Below, in pieces: positions 19,040 to 27,758 of a stretch of DNA of 64,000 bases. Each line of letters begins with the position of its first letter. The first letter of the stretch is position 1. This stretch comes from Rhizobium grahamii CCGE 502 (lineage in GTDB: Bacteria; Pseudomonadota; Alphaproteobacteria; Rhizobiales; Rhizobiaceae). The notes beneath the pieces were generated by a model, which was not told the origin of the DNA, did not search any database, and saw nothing but the letters and a program-made list of their open reading frames with translations. The DNA lies in NCBI RefSeq assembly GCF_000298315.2, contig NZ_AEYE02000029.1:248001-312000 (forward strand), written 5' to 3'. The position numbers and the translations under genes are program-made.

Positions 19040-19600
19040 ATGAATGCCGAGGAGAAACAGCGCTTCGCCGCCCTCGTCAGGGCCGTTGCGGAACGCCGCG
19101 ACCAAGAGGCATTCGCCGTGCTGTTCGACTACTTTGCGCCGCGGCTAAAATCTTGGCTGTTACGCCAGAGAATGGCGAGCAGCGAGGCCGAGGAACTCGT
19201 CCAAGAAGTGATGATCGTACTCTGGCACAAGGCCGGGCTCTACGATGCGAGCCGATCGTCGCTGTCGACCTGGCTTTTTCGCATTGCCCGCAACCGCCGA
19301 ATCGATCTGCAGCGCCGGGCCAATGCACGCGTCCTCGATCATGCAGATCCGGCTTTGCGACCGGTTGCGGAAACCGGCGCGGACGAAATCCTTGCGAACG
19401 ACGACCGTGACGCCCACGTGCGCGCCGCTGTCCGTCAACTGCCGGAAGAGCAACGGGAAATGCTGCGCGCCGCCTTCTTTCTCGGTCAATCGCATTCGCA
19501 GATCGCCGAAGCGACGGGCCTGCCGCTTGGAACGGTCAAGTCCCGTATCCGGTTGGCCTTTGGAAAGCTCAGGAAGATACTTGAGGCCGAGGGCGCCTGA
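19040..19600 (+). CDS. ECF-family RNA polymerase sigma factor
   Basis: This 186-residue extracytoplasmic-function sigma factor has region 2 (FAVLFDYFAPRLKSWLLRQ, then EELVQEVMIVLWHKA and STWLFRIARNRRIDLQRR, residues about 25-95) and region 4 (AVRQLPEEQREMLRAAFFLGQSHSQIAEATGLPLGTVKSRIR, about 130-170). It resembles the RpoE/SigK-like ECF groups that in rhizobia usually sit upstream of a ChrR-type zinc anti-sigma gene. Here the next gene is on the other strand and unrelated, so no anti-sigma partner is adjacent. Confidence 0.9.
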   Translation: MNAEEKQRFAALVRAVAERRDQEAFAVLFDYFAPRLKSWLLRQRMASSEAEELVQEVMIVLWHKAGLYDASRSSLSTWLFRIARNRRIDLQRRANARVLDHADPALRPVAETGADEILANDDRDAHVRAAVRQLPEEQREMLRAAFFLGQSHSQIAEATGLPLGTVKSRIRLAFGKLRKILEAEGA

Positions 19601-19613
19601 TGCGCCGACACGG

Positions 19614-20003
19614 CTAGATCGTCTTCATGCCTTCGGGCTTGTCGGCAAGCGCGCGATCCGCTGCTTCATAGTGCCTTGGCTGCAAATGCCTGCTGACCAT
19701 GGCGAAGGCTGCCGAAAGAACCGCAACGTCGTCCGAAAAACCGATCACCGCGAACACATCCGGGATCATGTCGATCGGCATGACGAAATAGGCAAGCGCG
19801 GCAAGAAGCACGCCACGCACCCGCGTGGGCGTCTGTGGATCCATTGCGCAATAGAATGCTGCGACGACATCGCGTGTGAATGGAATCTGCCGCACGGCCT
19901 TCTTGAAGGTCGGCCAGAATTTCTTGCGCACAGTCTGCTCTCGCCGGCTTTGCGTATCCTCGTCGCCCGGCAGCAGGATCTCACCGAATTTGACGTCGTC
20001 CAT
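19614..20003 (-). CDS. YkvA family (DUF1232) membrane protein
   Basis: This protein of about 129 residues has the DUF1232 core, RGVLLAALAYFVMPIDMIPDVFAVIGFSDDVAVLSAAFAMV, near residues 65-105, containing the DxxPD motif between two short hydrophobic segments. Function is unknown. The start MDDVKFGEILLPG at 20003 is preceded by GAGGA; the longer frame to 20063 would overlap phhB. It lies 53 bases downstream of phhB on the same strand and may be cotranscribed. Confidence 0.82.
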   Translation of the reverse strand: MDDVKFGEILLPGDEDTQSRREQTVRKKFWPTFKKAVRQIPFTRDVVAAFYCAMDPQTPTRVRGVLLAALAYFVMPIDMIPDVFAVIGFSDDVAVLSAAFAMVSRHLQPRHYEAADRALADKPEGMKTI

Positions 20004-20055
20004 TCCAGATTGGTCCTCTTGTTCACGCGCACAAATGGTGATGATGGCACCGGAT

Positions 20056-20361
20056 TCAATCAAGCCGGCGTGCCGCCGCTTTCTCCATTTCCGCGGCCAG
20101 CCTGAAGTCCAGCTCGGTCAGACCGCCTGCATCGTGCGTGTTCAGCTTGATGTCGACGCGCGAATAGACATTGAACCACTCCGGATGATGATTGAGCCGT
20201 TCCGCCGCGAGCGCAGCTTCCGTCATGAAGCCGAACGCTTCGACGAAATTGCGGAATTTGAAGCTTCGCGATATCGCTGCGCCGCTTTCATCGAGCGACC
20301 AGCCGTCAAGTTTGGAAAGTTCGACGGCGATAGCTTGGCGTTCCAGTTTTTCCCGTTTCAT
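20056..20361 (-). CDS. phhB: Pterin-4-alpha-carbinolamine dehydratase
   Basis: This 101-residue enzyme dehydrates 4a-hydroxytetrahydropterin during pterin recycling. Family signature: [30 protein letters not shown], then [37 protein letters not shown], with the catalytic HHPEW histidines near residue 57. Length equals the family. The ATG has a strong GAGGAGGGA site. No phenylalanine hydroxylase gene is adjacent. Only 36 bases separate it from the divergent phosphatase gene. Confidence 0.93.
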   Translation of the reverse strand: MKREKLERQAIAVELSKLDGWSLDESGAAISRSFKFRNFVEAFGFMTEAALAAERLNHHPEWFNVYSRVDIKLNTHDAGGLTELDFRLAAEMEKAAARRLD

Positions 20362-20397
20362 GCGATCGTCCCTCCTCTTTTGTAATATGGACCACAG

Positions 20398-20898
20398 ATG
20401 AAACGCATTAGCATCCTGTTTGTTTGCATGGGCAATATCTGCCGTTCACCTCTCGCCGAGGGCATCTTCTCGTATCTTGTCGACGAGGCGGGCTCTGCTG
20501 GTCGTTTCGAGATCGATTCTGCCGGCACGGGCAGCTGGCATCAAGGTGATCATCCCGATCGGCGCTCGATCATAACAGCGAAAGGACACGGGATAGACAT
20601 TTCTCGGCAACGCGCTCGCCAGATCACGATGGAGGATTTCGGCCATTTCGACCTGATCCTCGTGATGGATCAGGAAAACCTATCCGAACTTCGTCGCAGG
20701 CATCCAGAAGCCATGAATGTCCACTTGTTCGGTGACATTGCGCTTGAAACCGGCGAGGACATTCCCGACCCCTACTACGGCGACCGGGAGGACTTCGAAC
20801 TTGTCTACGCCAGGCTCTTCACCGGCTGCAGAAAGCTGCTGGAGGGGCTGGGAACAGACAATGCCTCATGGAGGGGGAAAATCTCTTCAGTCAGATAG
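20398..20898 (+). CDS. Low-molecular-weight protein-tyrosine phosphatase
   Basis: This 166-residue cytoplasmic phosphatase has the P-loop CX5R as CMGNICRS near residues 10-17, and the acid loop [10 protein letters not shown] near 122-131, whose Asp is the general acid. That arrangement is the eukaryote-like LMW-PTP class. Its C-terminus (after LLEGLG) extends about ten residues past the usual end and overlaps the convergent RNA-ligase-like gene by 94 bases. Substrate unknown; no polysaccharide kinase gene is nearby. Confidence 0.92.
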   Translation: MKRISILFVCMGNICRSPLAEGIFSYLVDEAGSAGRFEIDSAGTGSWHQGDHPDRRSIITAKGHGIDISRQRARQITMEDFGHFDLILVMDQENLSELRRRHPEAMNVHLFGDIALETGEDIPDPYYGDREDFELVYARLFTGCRKLLEGLGTDNASWRGKISSVR

Positions 20899-21398
20899 GG
20901 ACCGCCACCAACCGATTCCCGTGACGACAGCAGCACGAAACGCGGAACAGTGAAGGCCGAAGTCTGGAAATTGCCGCGACCCGCCAGATAGTGCACCACG
21001 TCATCGACGCGAGATGATTTCAGCCGCGCGAGCGTGACGTGCGGCGTGAACTTACGGGGATCCGGCGGCAATCCGATGCGCTGGCAGATCCGCTCGATTT
21101 CCGCCTGCAGAGCATGCATCTCAGGCGAAGGCGAAACACCGGCCCAAACCGAATGCGGCTTCTTGGATCCGAAGGCGCCGATACCATCAAGACGTATCTG
21201 GAATTCGGGCCGGTCAATGCGGTCGAGCCGATCGACAATTTCGTCTGCCGTACGGCCGTCGACATCGCCGATAAACCGCAAAGTGATGTGGTAGTTTTCC
21301 ACATCGATCCATCTTGCACCAGGGAGACCACCGCGCAGCAATGAGAGGCTCATTGCGGCATTGCGCGGAATTTCGAGGGCGGTAAACAGTCTCGGCAT
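20805..21398 (-). CDS. thpR: RNA 2',3'-cyclic phosphodiesterase (2H phosphoesterase, LigT/ThpR)
   Basis: This 197-residue protein of the 2H superfamily has both HxTx motifs, HITL in ENYHITLRFIGDV near residue 43 and HVTL in KFTPHVTLARL near 125. It hydrolyses 2',3'-cyclic phosphate ends and was named a 2'-5' RNA ligase. The start MPRLFTALEIP at 21398 is the family start; the frame extends another 15 codons upstream without similarity. Its 3' end runs about 30 codons past the usual terminus (EEIFPLHEA) through the phosphatase gene. Confidence 0.9.
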   Translation of the reverse strand: MPRLFTALEIPRNAAMSLSLLRGGLPGARWIDVENYHITLRFIGDVDGRTADEIVDRLDRIDRPEFQIRLDGIGAFGSKKPHSVWAGVSPSPEMHALQAEIERICQRIGLPPDPRKFTPHVTLARLKSSRVDDVVHYLAGRGNFQTSAFTVPRFVLLSSRESVGGGPYLTEEIFPLHEALSVPSPSSSFLQPVKSLA

Positions 21399-21466
21399 AA
21401 CGAGCACTCCCCGAATCTTTTGCAGGTGCTCACACGGAATCACGCATTGAACACCTGCGCAAGTCC

Positions 21467-22111
21467 CTAATTCTTCACAGTAGAAATCGTTCCCAAGAAT
21501 TGCGTGATAGCCGGCTCCATCTTTTCGACCATCACATTGATGCCTTTGCTGTTCGGATGCATGCCGTCATCAAGCTTCAGACTGGCATCGAGAGCAACCC
21601 CATCGAGAAAGAAAGGATAAAGCGCAACGCCATGTTTTTGCGCAAGTTTCTGGTAGATGGAGTTGAACTGTGCCGCATAGTCTCCGCCCATGTTCGGCGG
21701 CGCCAGCATGCCGACAAGAAGGACCGCAATACCTCGTTCCTTTAGCCGGGCAATCATCTGATCAAGATTCTTTTCACTCTCTTGTGGAGGGATGCCGCGC
21801 AGCGCATCATTGGCACCGAGCTCGAGAATAACGCCATCGGTGCCGCCAGGGATAGACCAGTCGATGCGTGCAAGACCGCCGGTCGTCGTGTCCCCGGACA
21901 CGCCTGCATTGGCGATCGAGATATCCACTCCCTTGGCCTTCAGGGCTGCCTGCAACTTCTCTGGAAAGCCGTCGCCGGGCGGGAGTTGATAGCCCGCCAT
22001 CAGGCTGTCGCCAAAGCCAACCAGGCTGATTGTCCTTGCACTGGCGGCGACCGCGAAGATCAGCGAAGCAACAATGACGGCGATGTGAAGGCCGGCAACT
22101 TTAAATCTCAT
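21467..22111 (-). CDS. Arylesterase / lysophospholipase, TesA-like SGNH hydrolase
   Basis: This 214-residue periplasmic SGNH hydrolase has a signal peptide (from MRFKVAGLHIAVIVASL to about ASA), block I GFGDSLMAGYQL with the catalytic Ser, block II G in NAGVSGDT, block III GANDALRG, and block V DGMHPNSKG with catalytic Asp/His. It hydrolyses esters or thioesters. The start at 22111 has an AGGGAAAG site. It is divergent from a YbbA/YbbP-type ABC pair, the same neighbourhood as E. coli tesA-ybbAP. Confidence 0.92.
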   Translation of the reverse strand: MRFKVAGLHIAVIVASLIFAVAASARTISLVGFGDSLMAGYQLPPGDGFPEKLQAALKAKGVDISIANAGVSGDTTTGGLARIDWSIPGGTDGVILELGANDALRGIPPQESEKNLDQMIARLKERGIAVLLVGMLAPPNMGGDYAAQFNSIYQKLAQKHGVALYPFFLDGVALDASLKLDDGMHPNSKGINVMVEKMEPAITQFLGTISTVKN

Positions 22112-22164
22112 TCTGCTTTCCCTAGATTGGCAGCACGATCGGCATCTATATAGGGCGAATACTG

Positions 22165-22872
22165 TTGGCAAAAACCATCATCGAGTTGAAGCGCGCCGAT
22201 TTGACGCTTGGCAGTGCCGCCGCCTCCGTCCATGTCCTGAAAGGCATCGACTTGACGATTGCCGCCGGCGAGTCGGTCGGTATCGTGGGGCCGTCGGGGT
22301 CCGGCAAATCGACATTGCTGATGGTGCTTGCGGGACTTGAGAAGCTTGATAGTGGCGAGATCAACGTCAGCGGCACGCCATTACATGCGCTAAGTGAAGA
22401 CCAGGTGGCCGACTTCCGTGGGCGCAACATCGGTATCGTCTTCCAGTCCTTTCATCTGATTGCCAACATGACGGCGCTGGAAAACGTCGCCGTACCGCTC
22501 GAACTCGCCAACCTTCCCAATCCCTTCGATATCGCCCGGCGTGAGCTTAAATCCGTGGGGCTCGGCGATCGATTGAACCACTATCCCGGCCAGCTTTCCG
22601 GGGGCGAGCAGCAACGTGTGGCCATTGCACGCGCGCTCGCACCCTCGCCTGCACTGCTGATCGCCGACGAACCAACCGGCAACCTCGACACCGACACCGG
22701 CCGCCAGATTGCCGATCTGCTGTTTTCGAAGCAGGCTGAGCGTGGCATGACGCTGCTGCTCGTCACTCACGACGCGGCACTCGCCAAACGCTGCTCCAGG
22801 CAGATTCGGGTTCGGTCCGGCCAGATCGAGGGCGACAGCGCGCCAGTGCAGCCTGAGGCGGCGATTGCATGA
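22165..22872 (+). CDS. ABC transporter ATP-binding protein, YbbA/LolD-like
   Basis: This 235-residue ATPase of the MacB/LolD branch has Walker [10 protein letters not shown] near residues 46-54, signature [15 protein letters not shown] near 150, Walker [15 protein letters not shown] near 170. The start is a TTG at 22165, the only sensible initiator ahead of the conserved [11 protein letters not shown], with AGGGCG 10 bases upstream. The stop overlaps the permease ATG by 4 bases. Role uncertain: related E. coli YbbAP has been linked to lipid or quorum-signal export. Confidence 0.9.
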   Translation: MAKTIIELKRADLTLGSAAASVHVLKGIDLTIAAGESVGIVGPSGSGKSTLLMVLAGLEKLDSGEINVSGTPLHALSEDQVADFRGRNIGIVFQSFHLIANMTALENVAVPLELANLPNPFDIARRELKSVGLGDRLNHYPGQLSGGEQQRVAIARALAPSPALLIADEPTGNLDTDTGRQIADLLFSKQAERGMTLLLVTHDAALAKRCSRQIRVRSGQIEGDSAPVQPEAAIA

Positions 22873-25412
22873 CATTGGTGACCGCGCGTGTCTCGCTCGC
22901 CTTTCGCCTCGCGCTTCGGGAGCTGCGCGGTGGGCTTGGTGGCTTCTACATCTTTCTCGCCTGTATTGCTCTCGGCACCGGCGCCATTGCGGCGGTCAAC
23001 TCCGTTTCGCAGTCGATTGCCGACACGATCGCAACGCAGGGCCAGGAGATCCTCGCCGGCGACGTGCGCTTCGAGCTCAATAACCGCGAGGCGACGGAAG
23101 CAGAAATGGGCTTCCTGCGCGGCTTCGGAAACGTGTCAGTCTCGACTGGCCTGCGTTCGATGGCGCGCAAGCCCGACGGCTCGGATCAGGCCTTGGTAGA
23201 AGTCAAGGCGGTCGACGGCGCCTATCCACTCTACGGCGCCTTCGAAGCCGCCCCGAATTACCCATTACACACGCTTCTATCCGGACAGAGCGGGACGTTT
23301 GGCGCGGTGGCGGCGCCGCTCCTCCTGGAGCGTCTCGGTCTTTCCATTGGCGATGAAATCCTGCTCGGCAGTGCCATTCTGAACATTACCGGGACGATCA
23401 AGACCGAACCGGACGCAGTTTCGGAAGGCTTCGGTTTCGCGCCGCGCCTTCTCGTGAGCAGGGACGCTCTCAAGGCATCGGGCCTCATCCAGACGGGTAG
23501 CTTGGTGGAACACGTTTACAAGATCCGCATGGACGATCCCAACGAGAGATCCACGATCCGCGATCGGGCGACGAAGGAATTTCCGTCTGCCGGCTGGTCG
23601 ATTCGTACGAGCGATCGCGCGGCCCCTTCACTGACTGAAAACATCGAGCGTTTCTCGCAGTTCCTGACCTTGGTCGGACTGACGGCGCTGATTGTCGGCG
23701 GTGTCGGCGTCGCGAATGCCGTCCGCGCCTTCCTGGATTCCAAGCGCACGACGATCGCAACGTTCAAATGCCTCGGCGCACCGGCGGCGACGGTGGTTCT
23801 GATTTACCTTTTTCAGATTGCAATCATTGCTCTCGGCGGCATTGTCGTCGGCTTGGTCATCGGTGCGCTGGCGCCGATCGTCGCATCGCAATTTCTGGCG
23901 CAATTCCTACCCGTTTCCACCGACCTCACATTCTACCCCGGAGCCTTGGCCCTCGCGGTTCTGTTCGGCATTTTGACAACGCTGGCCTTTGCCATCATGC
24001 CGCTCGGACATTCCCGCGAGGTTCCGGCAACAGCGTTGTTCCGCGAGCAGGGTTTTGAAGCGCGCGGCCTTCCCTCCTGGCCTTACATCCTCCTTGCCGC
24101 AGCCTTTCTCTTTGCGCTTGCCGGTCTCGCCATCGCCACCGCCTACGATCGCTTTATTGCCATCATCTTTGTCGGGGCAATCGCCTTCGCTTTCGTTATC
24201 CTGCGGCTGGTCGCGGCCGGTATTGCGTGGCTCGCGCGCCGCAGTCCGCGTGTCAACTCGCCGGCCCTGCGCCTCGCGATCGGCAACATCCATCGCCCCG
24301 GCGCGCTGACGCCCTCCGTCGTGCTGTCGCTCGGTCTTGGGCTCGCGCTGCTCGTCACCCTCACCCTGATCGACGGCAACATGCGGCAGCAGTTGACCGG
24401 ACGCATGGCCGCCGGCGCGCCGAACTTCTTCTTCGTCGACATTCAGGGATCCGAACTCGAGAAATTCCGGAGCGTTGTCAAAGCCGGCTCCCCGGACGGC
24501 AAATTGGTCGAAGTGCCGATGCTGCGCGGACGCATCCTTGCCTTCAACGGTGAGGATGTGACGAAGCGAAAGGTCCCACCTGGCGGCCAGTGGGTACTGC
24601 GCGGCGACCGCGGCATCACATATTCGGAAGCGCTGCCGGAAAATGCATCATTGACCGCGGGTTCGTGGTGGCCGAAGGAATACAGCGGCGAGCAGCTAGT
24701 ATCCTTTTCCGCCGAGGAAGCCAAGGAACTCGGCTTGAAGATCGGCGACACCGTCACCGTCAACGTGCTTGGCCGCAACATCACCGCCAAGATCGCCAAT
24801 CTCCGCAAGGTCGAATGGGAATCGCTTTCCATCAACTTCGTTATGATCTTCTCGCCGAATACGTTCCGCGGCGCCCCGCATGCTTGGCTGGCGACACTCA
24901 CCGACCCGACGGCAACCTCCGCCGCGGAGGCCGCAATCCTGAAGTCGGTAACGAACACCTATCCGACGATCACCAGCGTCCGGGTCAAGGACGCAATCGA
25001 CATCGTCAATGCGTTGGTGGGGCAACTGGCCACAGCGATCCGCGCCGCCGCCTCCGTTGCCCTCATCGCATCGGTCCTCGTGCTCGCGGGCGCACTTGCC
25101 GCCGGCAACCGCGCTCGTACCCATGACGCGGTCGTCCTCAAGACACTTGGCGCGACGCGGCGAATGCTGATCCGCGCATTCTGCTACGAGTACCTCATCC
25201 TTGGCGCCGCGACTGCGGTATTCGCTCTCTTTGCCGGCGGCGTCGCGGCATGGTTCATCACTGCCCGGATCATGCGTATCCCATCCCATTTCCTGCCTGA
25301 CGTCGCCGGGCTGACGCTCGTCACTGCCCTGGTGCTCACCGTGGGCATAGGGCTCGTCGGCACGTGGCGTATCTTAGGGCAGAAGGCAGCACCCGTTTTG
25401 CGCGAACTCTGA
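22869..25412 (+). CDS. ABC transporter permease, YbbP-like (FtsX domains)
   Basis: This 847-residue inner-membrane protein has one N-terminal membrane segment, a periplasmic domain (about 50-250), an FtsX domain with three segments (about 260-380), a further membrane pair (about 400-470), a second large periplasmic domain (about 500-700) and a final FtsX domain (about 710-840). This is the YbbP/LolCE-like arrangement with tandem FtsX domains. It works with the ATPase just upstream (4-base overlap). No membrane-fusion partner is encoded nearby, other than the divergent TesA-like hydrolase. Confidence 0.9.
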   Translation: MTLVTARVSLAFRLALRELRGGLGGFYIFLACIALGTGAIAAVNSVSQSIADTIATQGQEILAGDVRFELNNREATEAEMGFLRGFGNVSVSTGLRSMARKPDGSDQALVEVKAVDGAYPLYGAFEAAPNYPLHTLLSGQSGTFGAVAAPLLLERLGLSIGDEILLGSAILNITGTIKTEPDAVSEGFGFAPRLLVSRDALKASGLIQTGSLVEHVYKIRMDDPNERSTIRDRATKEFPSAGWSIRTSDRAAPSLTENIERFSQFLTLVGLTALIVGGVGVANAVRAFLDSKRTTIATFKCLGAPAATVVLIYLFQIAIIALGGIVVGLVIGALAPIVASQFLAQFLPVSTDLTFYPGALALAVLFGILTTLAFAIMPLGHSREVPATALFREQGFEARGLPSWPYILLAAAFLFALAGLAIATAYDRFIAIIFVGAIAFAFVILRLVAAGIAWLARRSPRVNSPALRLAIGNIHRPGALTPSVVLSLGLGLALLVTLTLIDGNMRQQLTGRMAAGAPNFFFVDIQGSELEKFRSVVKAGSPDGKLVEVPMLRGRILAFNGEDVTKRKVPPGGQWVLRGDRGITYSEALPENASLTAGSWWPKEYSGEQLVSFSAEEAKELGLKIGDTVTVNVLGRNITAKIANLRKVEWESLSINFVMIFSPNTFRGAPHAWLATLTDPTATSAAEAAILKSVTNTYPTITSVRVKDAIDIVNALVGQLATAIRAAASVALIASVLVLAGALAAGNRARTHDAVVLKTLGATRRMLIRAFCYEYLILGAATAVFALFAGGVAAWFITARIMRIPSHFLPDVAGLTLVTALVLTVGIGLVGTWRILGQKAAPVLREL

Positions 25413-25452
25413 TTGACCGAACGGAGAAATTCCCTTCACCTTACGGCGATTT

Positions 25453-25468
25453 AACCCGATCTCGGGTT
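25453..25468. repeat. Perfect 7-bp inverted repeat downstream of the ABC permease gene
   Basis: The sequence aacccga-tc-tcgggtt lies 41 bases after the permease stop and 124 bases before the BI-1 gene. It has no T tract and a 2-base spacer, so it looks more like a dyad binding site than a terminator. Confidence 0.45.
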
Positions 25469-25591
25469 GCAAGGGCCTTGTTTGCGAAAGCCGAAAGGCT
25501 CATATTGTGTGCAGGCATGCTGGGCTCCGCAGCGGCGCCCGGGTTTTTGCGCCCGACACCGTGTCCACACCGGAGCTTGTAAGAGGAAACT

Positions 25592-26320
25592 ATGGCTGAC
25601 CTTCGTAATTACCAAGGCCGCGTACAGACTGGCGAGATGATCGACCAGGGCCTACGCAGCTATATGCTCAAGGTCTACAACCTGATGGCGCTGGGTCTGG
25701 CGATCACGGGTGTAGCGGCCTATCTGGGCTTCAATTTCGCCGTCCAGAACGGCCAACTGACGCAGTTTGGCGTATTGCTTTTCCAATCGCCGCTGCGCTG
25801 GGTGGTCATTCTCGCACCGCTGGCTGCCGTGTTCTTCCTGAGCTTCAGGATTAACCGGATGAGTGTTGCCGCTGCGCAGACGACCTTCTGGGTCTACGCC
25901 GCGCTGGTGGGCCTGTCGCTTTCGTCGATCTTCCTGGTCTACACACAGTCGAGCATCACGCAGACGTTCTTCGTAACGGCCGCTTCCTTCGGTGCACTCT
26001 CGCTCTATGGTTACACGACCAAGCGTGATCTCTCTGCAATGGGCTCGTTCCTGATGATGGGTCTCTTCGGCCTGATCATCGCGTCGCTCGTGAATCTCTT
26101 CCTGGCGTCGTCTGCCATGCAGTTCGCGATCTCCGTGATCGGCGTGCTGATTTTTGCGGGCCTCACCGCCTACGACACGCAGCGTATCAAGGAAATGTAC
26201 TACGAAGCAGACGGCGCAGACGTTGCCGGCCGCAAGGCGATCATGGGCGCACTGACCCTGTATCTCGACTTCATCAACCTCTTCATGTTCCTCCTGCAGT
26301 TCATGGGCAACCGCAAATAA
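25592..26320 (+). CDS. Bax inhibitor-1 / YccA family membrane protein
   Basis: This 242-residue protein has seven hydrophobic segments, the BI-1 arrangement. Family marks include the ITGVAAYLGFNFA first segment and the C-terminal GLTAYDTQRIKEMYY, with the conserved Asp of the di-aspartate calcium/pH sensor, then ALTLYLDFINLFMFLLQFMG. BI-1 proteins act as channel-like or protease-modulating membrane proteins (YccA with FtsH). It has a strong GAGGAAA site, is monocistronic, and ends at a classic terminator. Confidence 0.92.
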   Translation: MADLRNYQGRVQTGEMIDQGLRSYMLKVYNLMALGLAITGVAAYLGFNFAVQNGQLTQFGVLLFQSPLRWVVILAPLAAVFFLSFRINRMSVAAAQTTFWVYAALVGLSLSSIFLVYTQSSITQTFFVTAASFGALSLYGYTTKRDLSAMGSFLMMGLFGLIIASLVNLFLASSAMQFAISVIGVLIFAGLTAYDTQRIKEMYYEADGADVAGRKAIMGALTLYLDFINLFMFLLQFMGNRK

Positions 26321-26340
26321 GGAACAGGGACACTATCGAA

Positions 26341-26364
26341 AAGGCGGCTTCGGCCGCCTTTTTT
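26341..26364 (+). terminator. Rho-independent terminator of the BI-1 gene
   Basis: The 8-bp stem aaggcggc/gccgcctt with a TTCG tetraloop is followed by six T in total, 20 bases after the stop. Confidence 0.9.
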
Positions 26365-26428
26365 GTTGCTAGATCATCCTGAGAATGATTTCTGGAAACG
26401 TCCTTAGTCAAATCCGCCGGCTGACCGA

Positions 26429-26986
26429 ATGCCCATCTCACTGCGCGACGCTTTCCCATCCGACCTCCCGGCTATTACGACGATCTATCGAGAATCCGTT
26501 CTGAATGGTGTCGCAAGCTATGAGCTCGTCCCGCCCGAACAGGACGAGATGGCGGCGCGATTTTCCGCAATCACGGGCCAGGGCTATCCGTACATCGCCG
26601 CGATCGACGAGGGTGGCAACCTGCTTGGTTATGCCTATGCCTCGGCTTTCCGTACACGACCGGCCTATCGTTGGATGGTGGAGGATTCCATCTATCTTGG
26701 GCCTGAGGCACGCGGTCGGGGAATCGGAAGACTGCTGCTTACCGAACTGATCCAACGCTGCAGCGATCTCGGCTTTCGTCAGATGGCAGCCGTGATCGGT
26801 GGCGCGCATCCGGCATCAATTGCCCTGCATCGCGCCTTGGGTTTTGAGGAGACCGGTCGTCTGAAAGCAACAGGCTACAAACACGGACGCTGGCTCGACA
26901 CGATGATCATGCAACGTGCCCTTGGCGAGGGCGCGGCCTCGGACCCGGATGCTTCGACCTATCCCGGCACTCTGTTCAAAGCCTGA
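26429..26986 (+). CDS. GNAT family N-acetyltransferase, phosphinothricin-acetyltransferase-like
   Basis: This 185-residue acetyl-CoA-dependent transferase has the GNAT motif A RGRGIGRLLLTELI near residues 92-105 and the Pat/Bar-like opening LRDAFPSDLPAITTIYRESV. SYELVPPEQDEM and YRWMVEDSIYLGPEARG also match the phosphinothricin/methionine-sulfone acetyltransferase subfamily. The natural substrate is unknown. Its start lacks a strong SD. Confidence 0.88.
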   Translation: MPISLRDAFPSDLPAITTIYRESVLNGVASYELVPPEQDEMAARFSAITGQGYPYIAAIDEGGNLLGYAYASAFRTRPAYRWMVEDSIYLGPEARGRGIGRLLLTELIQRCSDLGFRQMAAVIGGAHPASIALHRALGFEETGRLKATGYKHGRWLDTMIMQRALGEGAASDPDASTYPGTLFKA

Positions 26987-26992
26987 GTCGCT

Positions 26993-27394
26993 TTACTTCT
27001 CGACCAGCTTCAAAGCCTTATTGAAGACCTTCAAGACCTGCTGTAGCTCGTGCCCGCGCTTCAGGATGACGCCGTGCGTGTTGATAACGCAGTAGGCGCC
27101 CTGCTTGGCTGCAAGCTTCGGATTCTTCTCGATGCGAAAGAGCGGCATTTCGCCCGATCGCTTGAAAACCGAGAAGACCGCCCGGTCTTTCAGATGATCG
27201 ATCGCATAGTCCCGCCATTCCCCCTCGCCGACCATGCGGCCATAGATCCACAGAATCGCATCGAGCTCGCGCCGGTGGAACGTGACCGGAGCGGGATCCT
27301 TGCTCTGCTTGTATTCCTTGAGATCCACGACGACTGAGGAACTGCTCTCGGCTGACCGGCTTTCGCCGCGCCGCAAATCCGGCTGATCTGTCAT
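26993..27394 (-). CDS. DUF2794 family protein
   Basis: This 133-residue soluble protein is of the alphaproteobacterial DUF2794 family: PVTFHRRELDAILWIYGRMVGEGEWRDYAIDHL, then AVFSVFKRSGEMPLFRIEKNPKL and a C-terminal GVILKRGHELQQVLKVFNKALKLVE. Function is unknown. The start MTDQPDLRRGES at 27394 has a GGGAGA site 5 bases upstream; the frame extends to 27460 without similarity. It converges with the acetyltransferase gene, whose stop is 6 bases away. Confidence 0.85.
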   Translation of the reverse strand: MTDQPDLRRGESRSAESSSSVVVDLKEYKQSKDPAPVTFHRRELDAILWIYGRMVGEGEWRDYAIDHLKDRAVFSVFKRSGEMPLFRIEKNPKLAAKQGAYCVINTHGVILKRGHELQQVLKVFNKALKLVEK

Positions 27395-27758
27395 CAGTCT
27401 CCCGGTGCCTCCACTCGTGACAGGTAAATGACAGTTTGCCTTAGCGTTTACAAATTGCAAGCAGGCGATCGGTCACATTAATCATACTCTGTGCAATCTC
27501 CCGAGCGCCGCAATTCAGTCAAAACAGCGCCTCATTTGCAAGGGAAATTCCCTCACGACTGCGCCGCGGGCCCGTTCGGACCTACGTCGCACCCGATTCG
27601 TGCATGATCTTTGCCTGATTTTATAGGCATAAAAGGTTATGCCTGAGTTTGGCGCCAGCGCGCCAAAGGGCCCGGCTGACCGTATCGACCTTAACCCCAG
27701 CCCCGAATACGATCAGCCGGGCCGCCCCGTTTTCCATCCACAGAAGCAGATGAAACGG
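27395..27758. other. Gene-free interval of 364 bases with consecutive hairpins
   Basis: The interval lies between the start of the DUF2794 gene and the stop of the DUF1223 gene, both on the minus strand. I find no credible gene. The right-hand part (27625-27722) is dense in inverted repeats, annotated separately. A gggaaattccc palindrome lies at about 27541-27551. Confidence 0.6.
27625..27722. repeat. Three consecutive hairpins, possible RIME-like or structured RNA element
   Basis: Hairpin 1: aggcata (27625-27631) with tatgcct (27638-27644). Hairpin 2: tttggcgc (27648-27655) with gcgccaaa (27660-27667), 4-base loop. Hairpin 3: gcccggctga (27670-27679) with tcagccgggc (27713-27722), extended by cgtat/atacg after one mismatch. 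All outer arms are perfect. Rhizobial genomes carry intergenic palindromic elements (RIME), but I cannot confirm identity without comparison. It may also terminate the DUF1223 transcript. Confidence 0.6.
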
